A stretch of DNA of 48,767 nt from an uncultured Rickettsiales bacterium (GTDB taxonomy: Bacteria; Pseudomonadota; Alphaproteobacteria; Rs-D84). The DNA lies in contig URSG01000006.1 in assembly GCA_900550565.1 (NCBI GenBank), positions 1 to 48,767 of the forward strand. Reading direction: 5' to 3'. The translations under genes and the position numbers were made by a program. The notes below the pieces were generated by a model, which ran no database searches, was not told where the DNA came from, and saw only the letters and a program-made list of their open reading frames with translations. Positions 24,178 through 31,326 of this stretch are shown here, piece by piece (positions within the stretch are counted from its first letter, which is position 1; every line of letters begins with the position of its first letter).

Positions 24178-26619
24178 ATGAATACGAAAAATACGTTTGC
24201 ATTTGTTTTATGTGTTTTGACAACGCTGGGGGCGACAGGTGCGGTGGCCGCGGTCAAAACATCAAAACAGGCGGCAATACAATCCGGGACAAGCGTGCGA
24301 ACACGTCTGACGGCAACTGGCCTGTATGACCAGGAATGCTATGACGCGTATTATTCGTGTATGGATCAATTCTGTATCACAGAAAACGCCAGTGGGGGCA
24401 GTTGCGCGTGCAGTGACGATAATGCAAAATATGAACAACAACTGGCCGAAATCCAGGATATGGTGGACGAGGCTGCACGTATCCGCACCGAAGAGGTTGA
24501 AAGAATCCAGGCCGGTGCCGACGCAGACATTATATTTACGGGCGAACGCAAATATGATGAAAATGGCAACGTTATCAAAACGACTGGTTTGACAACGGCG
24601 GAATCCAAGGCCCAAAAACGTCAGGAATTGATGGCGTTGTTTGATGAAAAATCTGATGACGACGAAGATGTTGTGGACGGCATCGCGGATAAAACAGGTA
24701 ATGCGTTGTATAACGCCGCCCAAGAATTATGTGCTGGGCAAATTCCGGACAAGTGCGCATCGGATTTAAATTTCTTGACCCAATTATATTCACGCCAGAT
24801 TGTGTCGGATTGTCGTGGTTTTGAAAACAGTATCAATTCCAAAATGGCCACTGCAAAACAAGACCTGGCCGCCGCCCAGGGCGAGGTTCGTTCCGCGTTG
24901 CAAGAAAGTTTTGCGTCTGCGAATAAATATGATTTAGGCACGTGTATGGTTGAATTTAAAAAATGTATGCAGACCGATGACGCGTGTGGCGCAGATTGGG
25001 AAAATTGTGTTTCAACAATCGCGTCTGAAAATATGCAAAATAATACCGCAACCAGCACGGCCGGAACAACGGTTGCAACGGTTGATAAATATGACATCAC
25101 GGCATCAACGATGGAAATTCTGAACGCCAAGCGCACAATTTGCGAACGCGTTTTGAATCAATGCGTTGCAGTGCGTGACCAGGTTTGGCCGGCGTTCCTG
25201 CGCGAGGCTGCGCCCACGATAAAGGTTGCAGAATCCAAGATTGAATCTAAATTCCGCCAGTCTTGTTTGGGGACAATTTCAGACTGTATCCAAAAGGCCT
25301 GTCGTGATGATATCGCTGGCAAGGGCGTCGCAACAATGGACGCGTGTTTGGCGCGCCCCAGTATGGCACGCAGTTTTTGCAAGGTTGAAATTGACCCGTG
25401 CGAACGTATGGAACCCCAGATTTGGGATTATGTGACCGATAAATTGGCGGCAATGCGTGTTGACGCCTGCACGAACGAGGTCAAAGAATGCTTTACCGCG
25501 GACACACGTTGCGGTGCCGATTTCCAGAACTGTATCGGTATGGATTATGACTATATCCACGATATTTGCCCGATTGACAGTTTGGTTGTCTGCAAACAGA
25601 ACAACAAAGATTTTTCAATGGACGATTTGGATTCTATGCTGATGGGACTGTATCTGAATATTGATAACAGTGCATTGACCCAGTGCCAGAATCTGGTTGA
25701 TGCCAAAATGGCCGAGGTTTGTGGCAGTACCACCGACTGTAATAAATTTGCCAGTGATGACACGATTGGCACGGGTTCTTTGCGCGCCCAGAAAGACGGC
25801 ACGACATATCGTGTGACCGGTATGATTTCGTTTGGCAGTATCAAGATGGGTGACGCGTCCGGGAAAACCGTTGATAATGGCGACGGCAAATCTGTTCGCC
25901 TGGGGCCGGGTGAAATCGGCGTCGCAGAATATCTGGCCCAGATTCGCGAACGTAATTCGTCGGTCAAAAATGCTGATGGTATCATTTCGTCAATAGAAGA
26001 AGAACTGAATAACATCGCCGGGACAATCAATCGCACGATTGAAATGATTGAACAAGACCCACAGATTCAGTACTGTATAAATGGGCGCGATTTGTCCCAG
26101 ATTACGGGCAATGCAACCCAGAAAACAACGGCGCGTTTCCCGAACCTGTTAAACAGTGTTAAAATGCAAATCGCGGTCGCAGCACTGCGCCAGGCCCAGG
26201 ATAACTATAACGCCAAATTGAATAAACAAATCGCAGATGCAACCAAAGACGCGTCCACAGATTTGGCGCAATATATGTGCCAGAAAATGGCCGAAAACGG
26301 TGGGGCTGGGACGACGGGGACAACGGCGTCAACGCCACTGGCGGCACCGTATGCAATCAGTTATGATGTTGGCTCGGGACTTAGCAACGACGACTTGACA
26401 CGTGGTGGGACGGGTGAAACGTCAATCACGACAACCGCAGGCAGTGGTGTCACCAAAACAATCACCAGTCTGTTCACACGTGAAACACGTAATTGCCATA
26501 TCTGTACAACAATTACAACGCAAAGTTGCACAATAAAAGGTGGCAACTGGTTCCGCAAAGCAAATAAAAATTGCGATGTAAAAACCGAAGGGCCGAATTG
26601 CGAAGACATCGCAATGTAA
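24178..26619 (+). CDS. Large secreted cysteine-rich protein, 36 cysteines (paralogue B)
   Basis: The product is 813 residues, starting 16 nt after paralogue A. The ATG at 24178 begins a signal peptide (MNTKNTFAFVLCVLTTLGA); a GTG at 24163 is less likely. The order of motifs matches paralogue A: CYDAYYSCMDQFC head, CSDD, LYSRQIVSDC, CMVEFKKC...CGADWENC, CERVLNQCVAVRD, CTNEVKEC...CGADFQNC, NCHIC and the final CEDIAM. The mature part again has 36 cysteines although much of the intervening sequence has diverged. It lacks the glycine zipper of A and has a longer insertion of charged helices at about 590-700. Same export and disulfide inference as A. The tandem arrangement and equal cysteine count suggest a duplicated pair that may work together. 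Confidence 0.85.
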   Translation: MNTKNTFAFVLCVLTTLGATGAVAAVKTSKQAAIQSGTSVRTRLTATGLYDQECYDAYYSCMDQFCITENASGGSCACSDDNAKYEQQLAEIQDMVDEAARIRTEEVERIQAGADADIIFTGERKYDENGNVIKTTGLTTAESKAQKRQELMALFDEKSDDDEDVVDGIADKTGNALYNAAQELCAGQIPDKCASDLNFLTQLYSRQIVSDCRGFENSINSKMATAKQDLAAAQGEVRSALQESFASANKYDLGTCMVEFKKCMQTDDACGADWENCVSTIASENMQNNTATSTAGTTVATVDKYDITASTMEILNAKRTICERVLNQCVAVRDQVWPAFLREAAPTIKVAESKIESKFRQSCLGTISDCIQKACRDDIAGKGVATMDACLARPSMARSFCKVEIDPCERMEPQIWDYVTDKLAAMRVDACTNEVKECFTADTRCGADFQNCIGMDYDYIHDICPIDSLVVCKQNNKDFSMDDLDSMLMGLYLNIDNSALTQCQNLVDAKMAEVCGSTTDCNKFASDDTIGTGSLRAQKDGTTYRVTGMISFGSIKMGDASGKTVDNGDGKSVRLGPGEIGVAEYLAQIRERNSSVKNADGIISSIEEELNNIAGTINRTIEMIEQDPQIQYCINGRDLSQITGNATQKTTARFPNLLNSVKMQIAVAALRQAQDNYNAKLNKQIADATKDASTDLAQYMCQKMAENGGAGTTGTTASTPLAAPYAISYDVGSGLSNDDLTRGGTGETSITTTAGSGVTKTITSLFTRETRNCHICTTITTQSCTIKGGNWFRKANKNCDVKTEGPNCEDIAM

Positions 26620-26649
26620 TCAATTTAATTTATTAGGGGATAATTAGTT

Positions 26650-27492
26650 ATGGAAAATACACACGCATTGGCAAACGGATTAAGTCTGGAATCTATTCTG
26701 TCGTCACTGGGACAGACGGCGATACATTTTTCGCTGCGATTGATGGCGTCAATATTTATATTGGTTGCCGGTTTATGGCTGGCGTCGCACGTCGCCAAGA
26801 CGGTGCGGCGTGGTATGGAACGGCGTAAACTGGACCCGTCGCTGCAATCATTTATTGGCTCGTTTGTCAGTATTGCATTACGAATTGTTGCAATTATCGT
26901 ATCGTTGACCACGGTCGGCGTTCAGATGACATCAATCGTCGCAGTCTTGGGTGCTGGGACGTTGGCGGTTGGTATGGCGTTGTCGGGGACACTGCAGAAT
27001 TTTGCCGGTGGCGTTGTAATTTTGTTCCTGAAACCGTTCAAGGTCGGTGATACAATCGCGACGGCATCGGGCAAGACCGGCGTTGTCAAAAAAATTATGA
27101 TTTTCACAACGGAACTGCACACGTTTGATAACCAGGTTATATTTTTGCCAAATGGCGCGTTGTCCAATGGTGAAATAACAAATCTGTCGGGTGGGACGTT
27201 GCGCCGCACAGAACTGACGGTGGGAATTGAATATGGCGCAAATGTTGCAACGGCGCGTCGTGTGATATTGGGGATTTTGGCGCGTGACCCACGTATCGCC
27301 GATAACCCAGAACCAATGGTGCTGGTCAAAGATTTGGGGGACAGTGCGGTTGTGTTGCGGATTTTATTCTGGGCAAAATATGCAGATATGTTCTTGACAG
27401 GGCCCGATGTTTTGGAAAAAATATATAATGAATTACCGAAAAAGAAGGTTGGATTCCCATTCCCACAGGTGGACGTCCATATCAAAAAATAA
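26650..27492 (+). CDS. mscS: Small-conductance mechanosensitive channel, MscS family
   Basis: The product is 280 residues, close to E. coli MscS. Three membrane helices lie at about 28-50, 65-87 and 93-125; the third carries the Gly/Ala-rich pore (LGAGTLAVGMALSGTLQNFAGGV). The cytoplasmic beta and alpha/beta domains follow (FKVGDTI...GVVKKIMIFTTELHTFDNQVIFLPNG). The C-terminus FPFPQVDVHIKK is typical. It opens under membrane tension to release solutes during osmotic downshock. AGGGGAT precedes the ATG. It follows paralogue B by 30 nt on the same strand and may be cotranscribed. Confidence 0.95.
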   Translation: MENTHALANGLSLESILSSLGQTAIHFSLRLMASIFILVAGLWLASHVAKTVRRGMERRKLDPSLQSFIGSFVSIALRIVAIIVSLTTVGVQMTSIVAVLGAGTLAVGMALSGTLQNFAGGVVILFLKPFKVGDTIATASGKTGVVKKIMIFTTELHTFDNQVIFLPNGALSNGEITNLSGGTLRRTELTVGIEYGANVATARRVILGILARDPRIADNPEPMVLVKDLGDSAVVLRILFWAKYADMFLTGPDVLEKIYNELPKKKVGFPFPQVDVHIKK

Positions 27493-27510
27493 CAACAGGG
27501 GGTTATACGT

Positions 27511-27846
27511 ATGAAAAAAATATTTGTTTGTTCAATGGCGGTTTTGATGTCTGTTGGTGCGGCCAGTGCCGGTTTTGTTGATAAAAACGAAACGGTTGTC
27601 ACCGTGGCCCAGGTCAAAGAAATGCGTGATGATGTTCCGGTGATTGTATCGGGCCAGATTGTTAAAAATATGGGCGATGAAAAGTATTTGTTCCGTGACG
27701 CGACCGATACGATAGTTGTTGAAATTGACGACGAAGACTGGGGCGGTTTGAACGTCACGCCTGATGATACAGTAAAATTGTATGGCGAGGTTGAATCCAA
27801 GTTGTTCAAGACAGAAATAGACGTTGATAAGATTGAAAAATTATAA
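27511..27846 (+). CDS. Periplasmic OB-fold protein, YgiW/YdeI family
   Basis: The product is 111 residues, with signal peptide MKKIFVCSMAVLMSVGAASA. The mature domain matches the bacterial OB-fold (BOF) of YgiW/YdeI: VAQVKEMRDDVPVIVSGQIV, then YLFRDATDTIVVEIDDEDWGG and DTVKLYGEVE. In E. coli such proteins are induced by peroxide, metals and antimicrobial peptides and support stress tolerance; the ligand is uncertain. AGGGGG lies upstream. It is the last gene of the plus-strand run beginning at 22014, 18 nt after mscS, and is followed by a strong terminator. Confidence 0.9.
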   Translation: MKKIFVCSMAVLMSVGAASAGFVDKNETVVTVAQVKEMRDDVPVIVSGQIVKNMGDEKYLFRDATDTIVVEIDDEDWGGLNVTPDDTVKLYGEVESKLFKTEIDVDKIEKL

Positions 27847-27851
27847 AAAAC

Positions 27852-27874
27852 CGCCCCATCGGGGCGTTTTTTTT
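27852..27874 (+). terminator. Terminator after the YgiW-type gene
   Basis: CGCCCC/GGGGCG with an ATC loop, then T8. Confidence 0.92.
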
Positions 27875-27890
27875 GCTGGATTTGTGGACA

Positions 27891-27914
27891 TAAAAAACGG
27901 GGCGTGCGCCCCGT
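27891..27914 (-). terminator. Terminator after the OmpA-like gene
   Basis: On the minus strand ACGGGGCG/CGCCCCGT with a 2-nt loop is followed by T5. Confidence 0.85.
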
Positions 27915-27917
27915 CTT

Positions 27918-29030
27918 TTACTGATTGGTCAGTTGTAATTCTATGCGGCGATTCTTTTGCAGGCTGGCGGCGTCACTGCCCAATGCAACCGGGTGCATAT
28001 CGCCAAAGCCACTGGGAACCAGACGGCGTTTTGACACGCCAGCGCGCGCCAATTCGTTGGCAACCGCCGTCGCACGCAACAGGGACAATTCAGTGTTGTT
28101 TTTATATCCGTGCGTTCCTGGGACAACCGGCTTTTTATCTGTGTGGCCGTCAACGCGAATAATCCATTTCACATCAGATGGAATTTTGCTTTCCATATCT
28201 TTGATTACATTTGCAATCAAACGCAGTTGATTTTTTCCTTCGGGTGACAGGGTGTATGAACCACTGCTGAATAAAATATCGCTGGACACGATAAAGCGGT
28301 CACCATCAGGCTGGACCGTTGTGCGGTCGCCCAGGGCGTCTTTTATCGCGCGATAAAATGCCGATTGATATTGCGAAACCTGGTTTAATTCTGCAACCTT
28401 GTCCGCCAGGGCCTTGTTCAGGCGCGCCGACATTTCAACATACTGGATTTCTTGGGCGTGCGATTTTTCTTCGGCTGCGTCCAGGGCGGCCTGCAATTTC
28501 GCCAGTTGGTCAGATAATTCTGCGCGTTGGGCGTCCATCTGGGTTTGCAAATCGCGACGCTGTTGTTCCAGTTCCGCGGTTTTTGCCTTGTCCAGTTTGG
28601 CCTGGGCCAGTTGCTGCGACAATTCGGCAACGCGCGCCGCCATATCATTGCCCTGGGATTCCAGGTCGGCAACCTTGGCCTCGTAATCAGAAATCAATTC
28701 GTTCATACTGGTATCAACTGCCGTCAATTCAGATGTCAATTTCGTATTGTTTGTTTCCAGGTTTTCCAGTTGCGCACGCGCCAGCACCAACAGACGTTTT
28801 GCCTCTTGCTCGTCCGCGGTCATTTGTTGAATTTGCTGGGCCTGTTCGGCGTTTGCCTGTTTCAAATCAGCCACCGTTTTTGCGCCGGTTTTTGTGTTAA
28901 ATACACTGGTTGTGGTCCACAAAAACACAAATACAATCAGTAAAAATATCAATATAATCACCAGGTTGGAAAACAGGTCAACGAATCCTGGCCATGTGTT
29001 TGTTCTGTCACGAAAACGAATATTTAACAT
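27918..29030 (-). CDS. Membrane-anchored coiled-coil protein with OmpA-like peptidoglycan-binding domain (MotB-like)
   Basis: The product is 370 residues. One membrane helix at about 17-40 (FSNLVIILIFLLIVFVFLW) follows a short cytoplasmic tail. Residues 55-220 are an Ala/Gln/Leu-rich coiled coil. The C-terminal OmpA domain (about 240-368) has SSDILFSSGSYTLSPEGK, RVDGHTDKKP and LSLLRATAVANEL...KNRRIELQL, which bind peptidoglycan. It pairs with the MotA/TolQ/ExbB-like protein encoded 33 nt upstream; such pairs use the proton gradient to do mechanical work on the envelope. No flagellar gene is seen, so this is probably a non-flagellar envelope motor. GAGGAAAA precedes the ATG. The coiled coil is unusually long for MotB. 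Confidence 0.88.
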   Translation of the reverse strand: MLNIRFRDRTNTWPGFVDLFSNLVIILIFLLIVFVFLWTTTSVFNTKTGAKTVADLKQANAEQAQQIQQMTADEQEAKRLLVLARAQLENLETNNTKLTSELTAVDTSMNELISDYEAKVADLESQGNDMAARVAELSQQLAQAKLDKAKTAELEQQRRDLQTQMDAQRAELSDQLAKLQAALDAAEEKSHAQEIQYVEMSARLNKALADKVAELNQVSQYQSAFYRAIKDALGDRTTVQPDGDRFIVSSDILFSSGSYTLSPEGKNQLRLIANVIKDMESKIPSDVKWIIRVDGHTDKKPVVPGTHGYKNNTELSLLRATAVANELARAGVSKRRLVPSGFGDMHPVALGSDAASLQKNRRIELQLTNQ

Positions 29031-29063
29031 TGTTTTTTCCTCTCTCTCGGTCGTGTGGGTCGG

Positions 29064-29768
29064 TTATTTGTTGTCCAGTTCGTAATCAGGGACGTTTGCC
29101 ACGTGCGTGTGCGCCGCCAGATAATCTTCTAGTTCGCGAAATATTGCGTTCTGGGCCAACTGAACCTGGAGACCCAAAAATCCTACAACCAAACTGCCCC
29201 CCAGGCCCATCATTGAACTGGTAAATGCGGTTGCCATTCCGGCCAATGGCTTAGACAGTCCTGTCTGCATCGCGTTTAACACCGCGTCGTCGGCAAAGTT
29301 CAGACCACCAATCAAGTCGGCAAAACCACCAACGGTCATAATTAAACCCCAAAATGTCCCCAATAATCCTAAAAACACCAATGTGTTTGAAATATAGCGG
29401 ATTGATTCGCGCGTGTCTTCAAATCGCAGTTGTATTAAATCCAGCATATCGTGCAATGACGACGCAGATATGCGTGTTGGGCGTGTACGCAACAGCAATG
29501 CCACCGGTCGCAACAACATCGGGGGCAGGGCGCCCGTCCGACGACCCATCAAATACCCACGCAACCAGCGATATTCAGGCAACAGTTTGAACATCTGGAC
29601 AAATGTCAGTCCAATTCCAAACAACGCCGTGCCAATAATTACGCCGTTCAGGTATATGTTTGCAATCGCAATCTGCATAAAACGGTCATAAAACAAAATC
29701 AGGCCAGCCGCCAACAATGCGGTCATCAATGCCATACGATTTAACGTTCTGTGAAACTGGTTTGTCAT
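29064..29768 (-). CDS. MotA/TolQ/ExbB-family proton channel subunit
   Basis: The product is 234 residues. Hydrophobic helices lie at about 12-30, 36-60, 128-150 and 178-205. The conserved channel segments LGTFWGLIMTVGGF and LSKPLAGMATAFTSSMMGLGGSLVVGF contain the Thr/Ser/Gly-rich helix that carries protons. A long cytoplasmic loop (about 65-125) includes an RFEDTRESIRYISN helix. It should form a complex with the downstream OmpA-like protein, like TolQ-TolR or MotA-MotB. AGAGAG precedes the ATG. The two genes form a compact operon divergent from rpsF. Confidence 0.9.
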   Translation of the reverse strand: MTNQFHRTLNRMALMTALLAAGLILFYDRFMQIAIANIYLNGVIIGTALFGIGLTFVQMFKLLPEYRWLRGYLMGRRTGALPPMLLRPVALLLRTRPTRISASSLHDMLDLIQLRFEDTRESIRYISNTLVFLGLLGTFWGLIMTVGGFADLIGGLNFADDAVLNAMQTGLSKPLAGMATAFTSSMMGLGGSLVVGFLGLQVQLAQNAIFRELEDYLAAHTHVANVPDYELDNK

Positions 29769-29837
29769 ATAATCTCTCTTTTATATATAAATGATAGTAA
29801 ATTTTATAAAATCGTGTCAATAGAGATTATTTGTAAA

Positions 29838-29924
29838 ATGCACACGGAAAAAACACTTGATTTTATTAAAAAAATCGGCATAATTGGCGTTGTCCTGCTG
29901 GCACATGGGGTGTCGGCTGATTAA
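29838..29924 (+). CDS. Possible 28-residue hydrophobic peptide upstream of rpsF
   Basis: A short frame ATG to TAA reads MHTEKTLDFIKKIGIIG then VVLLAHGVSAD. It ends 18 nt before rpsF. The first half is amphipathic, the second a hydrophobic stretch. AGAGAT upstream is a weak ribosome-binding site. The probable rpsF promoter lies inside this frame, so it may be chance or a separately transcribed small protein. Confidence 0.3.
   Translation: MHTEKTLDFIKKIGIIGVVLLAHGVSAD
29857..29884 (+). promoter_or_regulatory. Probable promoter of the rpsF operon
   Basis: TTGATT (29857-29862) and CATAAT (29879-29884) are separated by 16 bases, giving a leader of about 50 nt before rpsF. Confidence 0.5.
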
Positions 29925-29942
29925 ACCATAGGAAAAATATAA

Positions 29943-30281
29943 ATGGCTTACTATGAAAGCGTCTTGGTTTTCCGCCAGGACTTGACCGAACCGCAGGTCA
30001 AAGAAAAAGCGGCAAAATACACCGAAATTGTCAAAGAACTGGGCGGTGATGTTAAATCCACAGAATTCTGGGGTTTGAAAAATCTGGCCTATGTTATTCG
30101 TAAAAATCGCAAGGCACATTATGTTATGCTGAACATTGAATTGCCTGGTGCCCAGGTCGCAGAACTGGAACGTCGTGCACGTATTGACGAAGACGTAATT
30201 CGTTTCTTGAACGTCCGTGTTGATGAATTGGCAAAACAACCATCAATTATGATGAAAAAAAATAACGAAGAGGCAGAATAA
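29943..30281 (+). CDS. rpsF: 30S ribosomal protein S6
   Basis: The product is 112 residues. The N-terminus MAYYESVLVFRQDLT and the core GGDVKSTEFWGLKNLAYVIRK with AHYVMLNIE are diagnostic for bS6, followed by the conserved RIDEDVIRFLNVRVDE helix. A short Lys/Glu tail (KKNNEEAE) is common. It binds 16S rRNA with S18 on the platform of the small subunit. AGGAAA precedes the ATG. Its stop overlaps the rpsR start by one base (TAATG), so the two are translationally coupled, matching their joint assembly. Confidence 0.97.
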   Translation: MAYYESVLVFRQDLTEPQVKEKAAKYTEIVKELGGDVKSTEFWGLKNLAYVIRKNRKAHYVMLNIELPGAQVAELERRARIDEDVIRFLNVRVDELAKQPSIMMKKNNEEAE

Positions 30282-30508
30282 TGGCAGTCCGTGCAGCAAT
30301 TTATCGTAAAAAATCTAACCCATTAAAGGGCAAGGTTATTGATTACAAAGATATTAAAACACTGTCGCACTATATCACAGAACGCGGCAAAATCGTCCCA
30401 TCACGTATCAGTGGTGTTTCCCAGAAAGACCAGCGCGAATTGGCAACCGCCATCAAACGTGCGCGTCATTTGGGGTTGATGCCATTTGTTCGCAACAACT
30501 TGGGCTAA
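30281..30508 (+). CDS. rpsR: 30S ribosomal protein S18
   Basis: The product is 75 residues. The core IDYKDIKTLSHYITERGKIVPSRISG, cited here in part as YKDIKTLSHYITERGKI, and the C-terminal RELATAIKRARHLGLMPFV are the bS18 signature. It binds beside S6 in the 30S platform. It starts inside the rpsF stop codon and depends on coupling, having only the upstream AGAGGCAG-like stretch. Downstream, before rplI, lies a long structured segment. The order rpsF-rpsR-rplI is the common bacterial arrangement. Confidence 0.97.
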   Translation: MAVRAAIYRKKSNPLKGKVIDYKDIKTLSHYITERGKIVPSRISGVSQKDQRELATAIKRARHLGLMPFVRNNLG

Positions 30509-30519
30509 AATTAAATTCT

Positions 30520-30600
30520 GTGGACGCCTGTTGCGTTCACAGTTCCTCGTGTATGTCTAATACACGTCGGAACTGAAATGAACGCTGCCATTCGTCTCAC
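30520..30600 (+). promoter_or_regulatory. Long irregular hairpin between rpsR and rplI
   Basis: Stems nest on one axis: GTG-G-ACG with CGT-CT-CAC (30520-30526/30593-30600), GCGTTCA/TGAACGC (30533-30539/30579-30585), AGTTCC/GGAACT (30541-30546/30569-30574) and GTGTAT/ATACAC (30549-30554/30560-30565) around a 5-nt loop. There is no T-run, so it is not a simple terminator. It may be an RNase III site or a control element for rplI. Confidence 0.6.
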
Positions 30601-30676
30601 ATAATTTAATTTGTGAATAAGCATATAAAAAACATTTGGGATATTTAAATCCCTAACTTGAAAAAGGACAGATACA

Positions 30677-31252
30677 ATGAAAATTATTTTAACAGAAAAA
30701 ATCGCACACTTGGGCAATATCGGTGACACAGTTGAAGTGAAAACGGGTTTCGCGCGCAACTATCTGTTGCCAAATGGCAAGGCTATGCGCTGGACACGTG
30801 AAAACGTTGCGCTGTTTGAAGCGAAAAAGGCCGAATTGACCGCACGCCAGGAAGCCGCCAAGGCTGCCGCACAGGCAAATGTTGATGCGGTTAAAAATGC
30901 AAAACTGCATATGATTCGCCAGGCAGGTGATACCGGTCAGTTGTATGGTTCGGTTTCTACACGTGATATTGCGCGTATGTTGAAAGAAGTTGCAAACGTC
31001 AATGTTGAATCCGCCCAGGTCTTGTTGGGCAGCCCGATTAAATCTATTGGTGCGTTTGATACAAAAATCGCACTGCACCCGGACGTTGTTGTCCCGGTCA
31101 AGGTTTATGTCGCCCAGACCCAGGACGAAATTGACGCATTGGTCGCAGGTAAAGTTCTGACATTTGGAACGAAAAAGGTTGAAGAAGAAGTTGCCGAAGA
31201 AAAACCGGTGGCTGAACCAAAAACCGAAGAAAAAGCGGCAGACGCAGAATAA
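30677..31252 (+). CDS. rplI: 50S ribosomal protein L9
   Basis: The product is 191 residues, longer than the usual 150 because of a Glu/Lys/Ala tail (VEEEVAEEKPVAEPKTEEK). The N-domain MKIILTEKIAHLGNIGDTVEVKTGFARNYLLPNG matches bL9 (GDTVEVKTGFARNYLLP is the signature), then the long connecting helix (about 45-75) and the C-domain ending near residue 150. It binds 23S rRNA at the base of the L1 stalk. AAAAAGGAC precedes the ATG. It is 168 nt from rpsR; the gap holds a strong hairpin and a small GGGAT/ATCCC stem at about 30638-30653. Confidence 0.96.
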   Translation: MKIILTEKIAHLGNIGDTVEVKTGFARNYLLPNGKAMRWTRENVALFEAKKAELTARQEAAKAAAQANVDAVKNAKLHMIRQAGDTGQLYGSVSTRDIARMLKEVANVNVESAQVLLGSPIKSIGAFDTKIALHPDVVVPVKVYVAQTQDEIDALVAGKVLTFGTKKVEEEVAEEKPVAEPKTEEKAADAE

Positions 31253-31254
31253 TA

Positions 31255-31281
31255 AAAACGCCCCGTCGGGGCGTTTTTTTT
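31255..31281 (+). terminator. Terminator after rplI
   Basis: AAACGCCCC with GGGGCGTTT and T8; it closes the rpsF-rpsR-rplI operon. Confidence 0.92.
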
Positions 31282-31290
31282 GAAAACTGT

Positions 31291-31319
31291 TTGTCATATT
31301 CAGACGGACAGATTATAAT
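31291..31319 (+). promoter_or_regulatory. Strong promoter adjoining recO
   Basis: TTGTCA (31291-31296) and a perfect TATAAT (31314-31319) are separated by 17 bases. The recO ATG follows after only seven bases, so the transcript is probably leaderless. Confidence 0.75.
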
Positions 31320-31326
31320 TTATTTT

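Noticed and set aside
27918..29768. Zorya defence system (ZorA/ZorB)
   Set aside because: The pair has the right fold types, but no ZorC, ZorD or ZorE gene is adjacent; neighbours are a YgiW-type gene and ribosomal proteins. A housekeeping envelope motor is more likely.
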